Assembly: GCA_000181795.3 (NCBI GenBank)
Contig: CM012953.1
Span: forward strand, 7,726,542 to 7,785,529
Reading direction: 5' to 3'
DNA: 58,988 bases
Source of the DNA: Trichinella spiralis
Lineage: Eukaryota; Nematoda; Enoplea; Trichinellida; Trichinellidae
The notes below the pieces were generated by a model that saw nothing but the letters and a program-made list of their open reading frames with translations, searched no databases and was not told the origin of the DNA. Both the position numbers and the translations under genes were made by a program. This document shows positions 25,613-37,879 of this stretch, piece after piece (positions within the stretch are counted from its first letter, which is position 1; every line of letters starts with the position of its first letter).

Positions 25613-27587
25613 TAATAAGCCGAAGCCACCAACTAGTAAACAACAACAACAACAATAATATCGACAGTCTTCAATTCAGCAGACTGCTTTTACACTTCTG
25701 AACGACCACTTTGCACAACTGCGAGCGATTATCGGTTTTCGTTTGGTTCGCTTTCAACAAATGCCGCACTTGTTTCTGCAAGCAAAACAACAAACACGGA
25801 TAAAAATGCCAAATGCAAAGCAAACAAACTGGAAATTTTTGCAAAACTGCAGATGCATAAAACGCGGCCTAGTTCGTCATTTTCTGACTGCACTAACTAT
25901 CATCTTTTTCTCTCACACTCTTACTTATGCTGTCCATTGCGAATAATTAAGAAAAAACAATCAAGCTTTGTTGCTTACAAAATACAAAATAAGTTGTCAG
26001 CAGAGAAACAACCAAACAAACCGTATCCAGTCGGCAGGCATTTGTCCTGCTGTAGACCATCACTGACTAATGTAAGCCTAATTTTTGACACGTGTCACTT
26101 CTGGCCTTTGGCCGCGAGCAAGATGGCAAACAGCACGTTTTCAGGCAGCCAATCAGAGACTAAGCTGCGAACAAAATAATAACAATAATAATCTCTTGCT
26201 ATTGGCTTTTTCCAGCAATTGGGTTCAAGCGTTGCAACGGTCTGCAAGAAGAAGAAAGCTTGCAAGCAATTAGCAGAAGAATACGTAGCGGCGGCGGCGG
26301 CGGCGGTAGTAGCAGTAGCAGTAGCAAAAGGTTAAATGATCTAGCCGCACAAAGCCTGCACAAAGCGGCATTTGCAAAGTGAAAAATTACCGAGAAACAA
26401 TTGAATGATGGCCGTGCGCTGAACTTCAGAGAATTAGACAAATAAACATTTTTGAAAAATGATCATAAACCGCTGATAAAAGCCAAAAAGCAGCAACTGA
26501 AATGTACACAACTCGATGATAATGTAAAGCGTCATGTGACACTTGCTTACAAATTTAACTTCATTCTTTGAAAATAATTTTGCACAACTTGTGAAAGCAA
26601 TTCCAAATCTAAGCTTTGCTCATCTTTGAAATGGAAAGAATAGCAAAATATTTTTTTTTGTAGAATAATTTCAAAACTGCAAAAGTGATCAACTAACTGC
26701 ACATGCAGTGGAATGCAAATACAAGCGGCTGTACAAGAGGGATGATGATATTGATTTTTTTGGGCGTTCTGTGTTCAATAATAATTCGCACTTATTTATC
26801 AGTGCACTAAAATTAGTCAACTGATAACATTAGCCAACACCGGCTGAACAGTAAATTCTTACTGTAAACACTGGCGTCGTCAACAAGAAGAAATTCACCT
26901 GAAGAGCTTAATGTCATACAATGAAACAATAAACAACAAGACGAATAATCGATTCTTCCAATCATTTTTATCACACAACTTTATCTATTAAAAATTGACC
27001 GAAGAAAAATATCAAATAACAAACAATTGGCATAAAGCAAATTCGCTTTATGCATTGAACAAACAAATTTTTTCGCTTCTGTCTTATCATCATCATATCA
27101 AAGTGGTTCATCTTTTAATTAGAAAATTATAATTCAAAACAAGAACAAATCAAATTCTGCAACTTTCACTTGAAAAAAAGCAAATAAATAAAATTGCTTT
27201 AAGAAATGATCGTTCCATTAATACATAAAAAGCGAGATAAATTTGATTGAGGCTCGTCTATTTTCATAATGCTTAAGTGGAATTAATCATTGAACTCGTG
27301 TTCGCTTTCTGCTCTGCTGAAAACAACACACAACGAAGTGATTTTACAAAACCTGTAGTAAAATAAAAAATAAAAATCAATGCTAACAAAAATACATCAT
27401 GTCATTTTTTGAAATAAAAAAAATTAAACTGTTTGCTTGTTTGTTCAATTTACAAAAAGTGCGAACATCACTTTTTGATGCAAAGGGCAACAAAAATAAG
27501 TTGGCAGCTAATCAAAGCAAAATGATCGTAACTGAATCAAAACAACATAAAATGAAACCATTTGTATATATGTATACATAATAAAAA
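25613..27587. other. Intergenic upstream of the PPP1R3-like gene, with triplet repeat
   Basis: No supported coding exon. The first 900 bases are less AT-rich and probably include leader and promoter of the PPP1R3-like gene. A GCG triplet run at 26288-26306 followed by AGC/AGT triplets to about 26325 stands out. Confidence 0.4.
26288..26325. repeat. GCG then AGY triplet microsatellite
   Basis: About six GCG units run into mixed AGC/AGT triplets. It is the most GC-rich spot in this AT-rich interval. No open frame around it resembles a protein, so it is probably non-coding. Confidence 0.8.
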
Positions 27588-30500
27588 TTAATCACGAGCA
27601 TTAAATTTTAAATATACTAACAATGTGTGTGCCTTGCAGAATTCTGACAACGTGATAACTTTATCAACATCAGCATCCATAGCCACAGAGCAAATCTTAT
27701 CTAATACATTAAAAGAGTAAAACATTATCATTTTTAAATAGAACACATTTCTAATACTTAATGTCATTATATGAAAAGTATTGAAAACAAAATAATTCAG
27801 CATGTCGAAAACTGGCAATAAATCATTGCCCATCTTTCCACTTGATCAAGGCATTTATAAATAATCAGGTTATATTTATTGTCAAATGAATATTTGATAA
27901 TCGATGATAAATTTCAATTAAACATCGAGAAAAATAGCAAAAGAAAAATTATTTCACAACATTCTAAGCAAAAACCAAAAAAAGTATCCAATGTAGTAAA
28001 ATGCATTTTACAATTAGGCAATTTGGAAAAATTATAGAATTAAACACGTTCAAAAGCATAATAATTTTGTCTAAATAAACGAGTGGAATGCTTGCACAGA
28101 TAGTGCGTTGGTAGGAAAACATGCAAAAATAAGTGAACAATTTTTATAACAAATTTTCCACGCAGAACCAAAAGCATAGATGGTCTTTTGCTTGCAAGTG
28201 ACTCAAACCAGCCTTGACCTTGCTGCTGCTGTTTTAACTATAAATCAGCAGATCAAATTTTCCAGATTTTGCCATTTTTGTCAAATAATGGACAATTTGA
28301 ATTAATACCCAATAAGTATTTTGAAAAATAAAATTGCAAATCACTCAGTACTAGAAAATCATACGCTGGAACGGTAAAATTGTGCGAAAAGTGTAAAGTC
28401 AGAGGGGTACCTCTTGACATAAAGTATGCTCGTAAAATGAGTGAAAAAAAATTTGCAAACCACTGTGGAATTACTGGAAATGCAAATTTAACAACAGGTA
28501 TTTGAAATGAAGCAACTTTCAGAATTTGCACAAGATTTTTGATTGCTCTTTATAAATTCAAATTCTTGCAGCTCAACAGATGATCACTGATTGATCAAAT
28601 TGAATTTCAGCTTTCGCTTAAGTTCATATTTATTCGTCGCTCTCTTAATAGAAACAATGTGATTGATCGTATAATTGAAACAACACATCATAATGCGTCA
28701 ATGACAAAGACAAAAATTATACAAATAAATCTTCAACAAATCAACAAACAGAACCTGGCTACCTTCACTTTATTACTTTATAACTCGAATGTTCAGAAGT
28801 GAAATTCACAAAATGACTGTTTTTCGGCTGAAACGCTTTTGCAAAATTATCAAAAGTTGTTGCTCTCATAATACAGCATACCAACAAATAACATCCCCTC
28901 ATTCATGTGCTACAATCAAAACTGTATAAATATATTCAAATGGAAGAAAATGTTTTTCAAATTTGATTTCTGTTCATATTAATTTAACAAAGTTGAAAGA
29001 ACTCATTTTTGATATTTATTATTTAATAAATTATAAAATAAATTTCATGAACATGATAAACTGCAAAAATGTCTAAAGATAAGAAACAGAAAACTTTCCC
29101 ACCACAGTATTCTAATTCTGAACGTAATTTTTCAACCTTTCCTTTTTTCTTTGTTGCGATTGAAAAAATGAGTTCAGGACAAAAATTTCAGACTTTCATG
29201 AGGAAACCAAGTATTAAACTGCCTATTAGAATGAACGTTTTACAAGTAAAATTTATGCCAAACATGATCATGTGTATATTTTGATTGATCACAAATGAGA
29301 TACAAAAAATCAAAAATTTCTATTACATATTATTATTTTATGAAGTAATATGATTGTTTAAATTTGAAAGAAAAAATTTTTTTCGATATTTAGTGAAGTA
29401 ATCAATGTACAACAAAAATAGAAAAAGTATTCAGAAAAGATTGGTAATGATTTCAATAAGCAAACGATTAAAAGAAACTTATTGCTAATAATCAGTGTTT
29501 GGAAAAAAAATCTTTTTACACAGCAGAAATAATTTAAAAAATTTAAAACAACTGATTTTAATTAAATGCAAATATTTTTACCTTTCAAAAAAAATAACTT
29601 ATAATTTCAAATATTAATTGTCAACAAGTGTGTATCAGCTGTAAATGGAAATGCAAATAATTTCCCTTTTGATTTATTCAGAAACGAGAATAAACGAGAA
29701 TATGGAAAAAAGAGCAGATCAAATAAATTTGTAAAGTGATAATGAAAAATTTTCAACAATTGCAACAAATGGAACATTCCCATTTAGTGGCCACCAACCA
29801 GCATGGCTTGTAACCAGCCGTTGGATTGAAAATTGTGAAAAGCAGGTAACATGAAAAAGAAGAGAGAGAGAGAGAGAACGAGAGTTAATAAGAACAAAAA
29901 GTCCATATTCATACTTGGCCTGAAGATGAAATCTTGAAGCACAAGAATTTTGATCATTGCTTTCAAAAGCGAGCAGTTGAAACGCTCTAATTTTATATAC
30001 AACACGACGGGATACTGTCGTAACAACTGTTGATTTTCAATCGCTGAAAAAGCAGAACAAATATCACGAGACACAAATATAAATTGTTGCTGATAATTGG
30101 TCAAATTTTTAGAAAATGCTTCTACAGCCTTGCAAAAATTGTCCAATCTTCCAGCTTGCAGGCGAATGCTACTTCATCACAATATGATGCATTATATATG
30201 CACTTTGCTACCCTTTTGCAAACTTTTGCACAAAGCACGACAACTTCAATGAATGCTCATAATAATTTTAACAATATTAAGTATATAAACTTAAAAAATG
30301 AATTCCATTCAATTGAGATTTATAACTCGGCAAGTTAATCATCATTTTGGAAATAACCAAATGTTCCATGATGAGAAATCATTTTTCATCATTTAATTTC
30401 ATCATTTTTGAAATTTGGTGAGTGTATGAATTTGTATTCCATTTGCAGTGCATAGAATAAAAAGATTAAATAGAAAAAATTAAAAAGCACAAAAAAGAAA

Positions 30501-33500
30501 TGACTTTGAACGAGATAATTTATTTCTTTGAGAGGGCTTTATCTGTTTTAGCGGTTTAGCAAAAAAATAATTTCATATCATAAAATACCTTGCAAAGTTT
30601 GCAAGCAGGCTTTATAATAAACTGTACAATAATGTCGCAGGTTGGAGACAAAATGAAAGATGCAATAGGTTGAAGAGTTTCTCAATATTTTTAAAACGAC
30701 ATATGACAATGTTTGACACTACCAAAAATAGAAAAATTGCATCATTTCTATCAACAACGTAAAATGAACATTCTGTAAAAGCATCGTCGTCGCTATTCGA
30801 TCAATCATAATTAAAATGCATTGTAATTTTGTGCAAAAATAACTGCATACATGGAAATGCATTGAAAAGCAAAACACTTTTTAAAGATATTCAATAATAC
30901 CAAATGAAATATTGCTAATTTATGAAAACATCAAAGTTAAAAACACTTTAAACGTATTATTAGCATGCTCGTATGCGCTAGATATTATAATATACAAATT
31001 ATACAAGAACACTTGTATATAATAAAGGTTTCACATTTCAAGATAAAAAATAGGTAAATAAATTATAATATTAAAAAATAGATAAATTATTATTCATTTT
31101 ATATATAGTAATGTATTGCCAGAATTGAACAAATAAGCATTTATTGTAAAATTATTAGTTTATTTCATTATGATTCATTTCATTCCGCGAGCTCAAAAAT
31201 TATTTGCCAATTGTCGGCAGTAGAAGTACACGTTGTTAAACATTCTTAAATAAAGAAACGATATGAAAATCACCGCCTGATTATTGATATATATGAAAAA
31301 ATTATAAAACTGCTGTTATATAATTATGTATGTACGTCTGTAATATGTAAATTATATAATACTGCTAATACGGACTAGCCAAGAAATGAACATGTTTTGT
31401 GTGAAATATTGAAATTGAAATTTATAAAAACAAAATATATTCAATGCTAAAGAGTTTAAAACTAGTAAGAAAAATGAGCTAATAAATTTATAATCAACAA
31501 TTGATTGCATAATTTCAAGTTGCTAGTTTTGCATGTATGCCAAGGTGCAGTCTCGCCTTGGATCTTCACGTCAGATCTAAACTGCTGCTAGTGTTGTGAA
31601 ACAAATGAATTATATTTTTCTTTGTAAATCATCCATCTAATAAGATAAAATTCAGAATAAAAACAATACACACTGGATGATGCAGCTGACGCTTAAAAAT
31701 GGCCTTTTTCTTCTTCTGCTGTTTAATTTGCAAATTATAATTGCCATTTTTATGGTTGCTTTCAGGTTACCCATGACAGATGAAAATAATTGAATGCCTC
31801 ATCGTTCGTTTAGACAGCTACACAAGTGGTTCATGTTGAATAACAAAAATCAACCAATTTCTTGCTCGTAGCCAATAATATATATTCAAAAGGAAAACTG
31901 TAAATTCAACATTGGGTCATAGTAAATTGTTCAGTCTGTTCAACAATTCCGTTAATTTTACGTAAATTTTCCGTCAAAAATTCAAAAAGCATTTTCGAAA
32001 ATTTTAAAAAATGATATAGTTTTAATTAAACTGATTATAGCATTTTAAATACAATACAGTTTCAAGCTCACCGTCAACGATTAACAGATTTTCAAAGCAC
32101 AAAATGCCTAATGATTGCCTCCAAATCTAAACAAGGCGATACTAGCGAACAATAAACTGCTTTAAATTTTAAAATTGTCTAAACCAAGACAAAAAATCAA
32201 TTAATATTCAAGTAATTTACTTTTAGAATAAAAAGGGAAAAGTGTGTTGCTAGTGGGAAAAGTGTATTGTTCATAAAACCAAAATTATTAAAATTTATCC
32301 ATTTCCACTATTAAAGTGGAATGTTCGACAAGAAATAATGTTGATAATGATAATAATAAATCTTTCATAAAAACAATGTTCACGTTCTATTGAAAATATA
32401 TTATACTTTTAAATAAACAATTATTAAAATGAATTCAATAGATGATAGATGATTTAAAATTATAAGAAAAAGAATAAGAATAAAAAAATTTTCATTAAAC
32501 GCTAATGCTACTGAACAACATAACGGCCATTGTAAAAAATGCCAGAATTAACATAAAACAAAGCTTAAATATTAAGATAAAATAAATTCTCACACTTTTA
32601 ATAAGAAAATATTAATAACTTATTAATGTTTGAAAAATAATCTACCTTATATTCGGTCGGGTAAAGGATTTCTCAAAATGAGAAGCTATAACGATGCAAA
32701 GTGAAAAACGTAAACATGAATAAAAGGCAAACATGTGGAAAACATTATTGAGTTGAAAATATGAAAAACAGCCGACATTTCTCATCAATATCATTCATCA
32801 ATTTATGAATGAAAGATCCAGCGATGAAAAAATCATCGCAAACATTTTATGCGTTATGAACCGTTCAGAGTCAGTGAGCCAATTTCATGCATGTGGAATT
32901 TTTGAAATATTATAAAAATGTATCAATTAAAATTGATTAAATTAAAAACAATTAAATAAATAATTCGTTTTTTCAAAAGAATTCCATCTTTTTGTATCAA
33001 TTCCGTGGAAAATTATGCAAATTAGAAATATAAATTGGACAATCGCTTTACGCATTCATTATTGAAGTGTTGTAAAACAGAAAAAGAAGAATAATTAATT
33101 GCAAATTAAATTTTAATTAATTGTTCAAACGTTGGAAAGAAATTCAAAAATTGCATGATTGAATGGATGTTTTTCAATACTAATCATGTGATAATACTAA
33201 GAATGCTGTTCATTCAAACAAGCAGATAAAAAAAAATATTTTTGCAACGTTAAACATTATCACAAACAACAAGAGAAAAAAGCAGAAATCAATTCAGCTT
33301 TATTTCAATAAATGAAGTGAATAAAATTGAAAAATTGAATATCAAAAGAACAACATTTTTGAGGTCTGACTTTTGAATATCAAAAGAAGAAAAAGAAAAA
33401 TACCGTATTGAATAACAATTAGTATAAATATTAGTTAAATTGATAAATAAACCCAATTGGGAAAATTTGAACAGCAATTTAATTATTTCTTTGCATCTAT

Positions 33501-34312
33501 CTTCGTAAATAAAAAAAATTGCTGTTCTTAATGAGAAAAATTTCCCACCAACAGCAGTGAACAGACAGAATTATCGAATCAATTTCAATTTATTTAACAG
33601 AAGATATTTCTTTTAATTGAAAAAAAAATTTCAACATGCAATTTTCAATGTATTCATAAAAATAACTGAAGCGATGATTGGAAATTTTAATTTTGTTTTT
33701 CTCTTGATCCATTGATTGAACAATTATATTACACCAATTCAATTACAATTACAATTAGCAGTTTTGACGATGTTGAATTAATAATAAAATTCTATTCATA
33801 TTTCATGAATTTTTTCAAAACATATTTGACAAAAGTTGATTTATTTATTTATTTATTTATTTAAAAAAAATAATTTGATTTTTTGGACTCACTTAAAAAA
33901 TCAATTATTGAAGTTGAAAACTTTGCTTGCATCACAGATCGCAAGAGCATCGTTGTGAGAAAGAGAAAAAGAAATCAATGGATGAAAATGAATAAGATAA
34001 GGAAGAGGAAAAATTTGAATATATTAAAAGTTTTCAAAAAGAAACAATAGTCGATTATTGAAAGTGATCATCATTAAATATGCATATTTTTGTGTGTTTG
34101 TTGTGTGTGTGTGTGAGGGGGGGGGAGTGTGACGCAATTTTCAAAACGACACCAACGCTGAGCAACAAAACGTTTGTGAAATTTGAGTGAAACATATTTT
34201 CCAATTGTTTCTAACAAATCGCCAACAACACGTTGTGTTGACGGCTTTCAAAGCGCAAAAACTCACTGAATCCGCGCATCCAGCCGGCATCTTCGCATTC
34301 ACAACTTCCCAT
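27588..34312 (-). CDS. Tentative three-exon gene, small protein with one EF-hand
   Basis: Model: exon 1 34312-34267 (MGSCECEDAGWMRGF, then a strong GTGAGT donor), exon 2 30154-29915, exon 3 27700-27588. Every junction is phase 1 and the total is 399 bases, 132 residues plus stop. Exon 3 encodes an EF-hand loop, DADVDKVITLSEF, with calcium ligands at positions 1, 3, 5 and 12, similar to the last EF-hand of neuronal calcium sensors. Exon 2 encodes a helical stretch (NFCKAVEAFSKNLTNYQQQF) that I do not recognise. The MG start might be myristoylated, though residue 6 is Glu. Introns of about 4.1 and 2.2 kb are far longer than others in the window, so unseen exons or a false joining are real possibilities. 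Confidence 0.35.
30155..34266. other. Long AT-rich stretch (intron 1 of the tentative EF-hand gene)
   Basis: About 4.1 kb without a supported exon. Contains an ATTT tetranucleotide run at about 33838-33862, a GT-rich tract followed by a nine-G run at about 34082-34127, and a small structured island near 31540-31590. The rest looks like ordinary AT-rich non-coding DNA. Confidence 0.4.
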
Positions 34313-34968
34313 CACACAAACATAGTAAACAAACGATTTCACATCATATGACGTATTTTTTGAAAACAACAAACAAACAAACAAACAAACTTACTTGCAA
34401 ATTTCACCAGTGAAAATTGATAATTCAAAATTTCACAAATAACATCAATGAAAAAAAAGGAAACTTCCATTTACGTTGAAAAAGTACAAATTCCGTTGCA
34501 CACACACTCTGCACAATTACAAATCTCGTCCACTGATACGCCTACCGTATGAAAATTCAATTGCTTCACACACACACACACACACTGCTTGAGTTTTCTA
34601 GCAAATTTCCAAAACAAAAAAAAGCAATTAGCATAAAAGCAAAAATTACATTTAAAAAGCTACAACTATTATATAGAAAAGTCGAAACAGAACATCAATG
34701 ATCATTTTTGCATTTGCACAGAACATTTTCACAAAATCAATAACGCTTATGCAGAATGCTGCTTTTATTTTATGAAAAGATAATGAAACATCAACATAAT
34801 TTTTGCAAACATCGTTGGCAAAAGAATACACACGATACATAAATTTCCCAAAACCTTTTTTAAATGCATATAAACTATATTGCAAATAACTCTCTTAAAA
34901 TATGCACATGTATCATAAATTTTTCAAAAAAACTTGATAAAATTTATAAAATGATCTTTTTCTCTTTA
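34313..34968. other. Intergenic with CAAA and CA simple repeats
   Basis: Upstream of the tentative EF-hand gene. Holds an AAAC tetranucleotide run at about 34366-34390 and a CA dinucleotide run at 34567-34585. No supported exon. Confidence 0.45.
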
Positions 34969-34970
34969 TT
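34965..34970 (-). terminator. Polyadenylation signal overlapping a stop codon
   Basis: The minus-strand AATAAA shares bases with the TAA stop (34971-34969) of the 419-residue gene, so the 3' UTR would be only about 10-30 bases. Confidence 0.5.
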
Positions 34971-37338
34971 AATCATCAAGCGTTAAATCGAGCATTCCTA
35001 AAAGTGCAATTATTACTTTTCAACGACAGAAGCAATTGCTGTACGGGATAAATAGATTTGTAAAATAACATACCACTCGGAATGCGTGCAGGAATTGGGA
35101 TCATTTTTGGTCGGCGATTGTTCTGAGTTTGGTAATTGTGAGCACCTGGAAGTGCATCACCTTCGTCCATTGTCGAATCAGAGCCAGTGGACTGGTGCTG
35201 TCGCTGTTGCATTCGAACTTTCGGTGTCGACGTACGCTTGAAGTCCATATAGCGCCCCTGCTTAGCACTGCTTGCAGCAGCCGATCTGGCAAAGCATCTG
35301 AAATTATCGCTCATACTGTCCCAGAACGTCGACTGTGCACCCTGAGTCGTATTCTCCTACAATAAAAAATTCAAATTTGCAATAAAACAACTATGCAAAT
35401 TATGCAAAAGCTGAAAATTATACAAAATGGGAAAGGCTTTTGTCCATCTGTGGTCAAAAAATATAAAACTGTCGGCTTGCTTACTTTTCTGCTGCCGTTT
35501 AATACGCTTGATGGTTCTTGTTCATCATCGGCAACACTAGCAAAGCGATTCTGTTCATCTTCTACATCCATTTTCTGATAAATAAACATCATTTTATAAA
35601 AGTAAATTTCCCATCATACTTTTCATATCAATTTCAAATAAAATACTCAACATGCAATCAAACCATTTATTATTATTATTATTACCATCATGTTACTTAA
35701 TAATCGCAAATGTTAAAATAAACTTGAGCTTTTTCCTCTATTCATACTGATAATAACTGTAAAAATATAAAATTATTACGCAACAACAACAGCAGTGCAA
35801 TCAACATTGAACATAATCTAACAGGTAATAAAATCAAAAATTTTCATTCTTATTAAAAATAATTCCGTATAAAAAATTTACTTGATTTCTTTCCGATGTC
35901 TGTTCTTCCGCTTCATAATTTTTTACCATTTCACTTACAGCCACATCTATATTCAAAGAATTCAGCCAAAAGAGAATGAATTATGAATTCATAATAGAAA
36001 GATAAATTAGAAATTCATTTTAAATTTTCAATGCCTACTTAAAGAAGATGCGGCACCGCTTAATGAAAACAAAACATCGTGATAAACCTTCAGCGCTAAA
36101 ATAAGAAAATAAAAAATTACAAATAAATAAATAAATATCATTAGAATATATTAAAAATAAACTTACACAATAATCGTACTTTTTCAGATGAGAAATTCAG
36201 TTTGGCCGATTCATTTATATCATCTATCACGCAATATACATCACCAAGAATGGGAGCTTTCAATGACAAGCCCTCATTTGGTGAAAAACTACAGTTTTGA
36301 AACAATTTACTCACCGCCATATCAACAACACTATATCCACTACCACAATAGTAAACTTTTCCACATTCAATAAATAATCTGGAATGATCTGATTGCCGGG
36401 TCTTCAGTGCCATTAACGCTGCAATTTCTCCTTTTAAATTTGACAACTTCAAAACAGCCTTAGCAGGTTGAGCATCAGAAATCGCATTTTCAATTTCCTG
36501 AATAAAACACATCTTATTTTTTCACTGAGCCGTTACATTTAAAAAACTGATAATAAATATTTTCATACACTTAGCTGGCAAAGAAATTCGTAATGCGGAT
36601 CTCTGGATCTGATTAAAGGTAAAAGACTTTCATCTGGCATACGCTTGAATTCAGCAATTGCATCGGCAGCCAGAGCCTTGCTTTCTGTAATTTTTTCATT
36701 TCTAAGGGAAGTCATTTCACGCAGCAAAAATTCTAATGTAATAAGAACATCATTCTTTGGCATAGATTTCAACTGAACAGCATATTTCGCGAAAAACTCT
36801 TTCAATATTGGAGACTGCTGCAATTTTGTACTCATGTAACGATAACCATTCTTCAATGCCTTGATAATTGTATGCACATGTTCCACGGATTCAAAAGTGT
36901 TCATTACTTGTTTAAGAGCATAGAGAAACTAAACGAGCAAAATAAAAATCTATAATTTTAATTTATAATAAAAGAATACCGATTGATCAAAAAAAGAATC
37001 ATTTTCAAAATTAAATGTAATGTATCAAAAATATTATCCACAATCGCACTTATTCAACATTACTTTTTTCTTTGACAAGTAATGTAACACATTACTGAAA
37101 TGTAATGTGTGCATTCACAATCAACGTTATATGAGGAATTATTTATTTCATTATTTCACTATCATTATTCATTATTTTATTTTCAATTTTTTAAAAAAAT
37201 ACATCGAAAGATATAATATATAAATCAATAAATATAGAAGCAACAAAAAATAAAAAATAATGCACAAATTATGAAATGGTAAAAAGTACTTACATTCTCG
37301 AATTCTTTACTTTCTACAGCAGTTTGTTTCATCTTCAT
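34969..37338 (-). CDS. Unrecognised 419-residue protein, eight exons
   Basis: Exons 37338-37294, 36928-36569, 36497-36167, 36095-36039, 35946-35882, 35574-35485, 35356-35074 and 34997-34969 sum to 1260 bases, exactly 420 codons with the stop. Every junction has GT/AG and matching phase, so the gene is very probably real. Residues 1-135 are mostly helical (SVEHVHTIIKALKNGYRYM, KKFF-like and LLREMTSLRNEK segments). Residues about 136-250 may be a compact domain (GEIAALMALK, FIECGKVYYCGSGYSVVDMA). The C-terminal 130 residues are polar and low in structure, with a basic KMIPIPARIPSG motif just before the end MLDLTLDD. No signal peptide or membrane span. I recognise no family; an architecture of helical domain plus disordered basic tail would suit a chromatin or scaffold protein, but that is only a guess. 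Confidence 0.72.
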
Positions 37339-37879
37339 ATGTGATTGAAATTCTATGCAGATAAAATTCAAAAAATTCAAAACTAACGAGTGCTTAAAAA
37401 TTTTTCTCGCTCAGCACAGTAATTTCAATAATCAAGTAAGAATCATACTGTTGCTGATTTCACATATTACTATAAATAAAATTTGAAAGAAAATTTATTG
37501 TTAATTTCATAAATTCTTTGCTATTTCACAATGTAATAATTCTCCGACAGCTAAGATTTCATTTTAGTAAAATGAATTTCTTAACGACAATAATCACGCA
37601 ACCTGATACTCAATTATAGTAAACTATATCTCTTAACGTCAGACGCAATTTTGATTATACGCACGCGATTGTCCCGCGTGCACAATCGAGTGTGAATCAA
37701 GAAAACCCACTCGATTAGTCGCACTGTTTATTCAATGCAAAACAAAAACAGAGGCGCAAATACCTTAATGTAAGATCATAACACAATTCACTAATCAGAA
37801 GATACAAAACCATTTAACCTGTTCGTCACCAGCAACCACACCCGCCGCGTTGGCAATTTCTTTAATTACTGTATTAGAG
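37339..37879. promoter_or_regulatory. Upstream region of the 419-residue gene with two adjacent inverted repeats
   Basis: Contains two perfect inverted repeats side by side: 37661-37681 (arms GCACGCG/CGCGTGC, 7-base loop) and 37684-37716 (arms AATCGAGT/ACTCGATT). They lie about 320-380 bases upstream of the start codon in otherwise AT-rich DNA. They could be protein-binding palindromes or a structured RNA; function is unknown. Confidence 0.4.

Noticed and set aside
28253-28531. 92-codon minus-strand open frame between exons 2 and 3 of the tentative EF-hand gene
   Set aside because: No usable splice sites at both ends in a phase compatible with its neighbours and no recognised family.
29069-29284. 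71-codon plus-strand open frame starting MSKDKKQK
   Set aside because: Low complexity, lies in the intron of another candidate gene, and no splice or family support.
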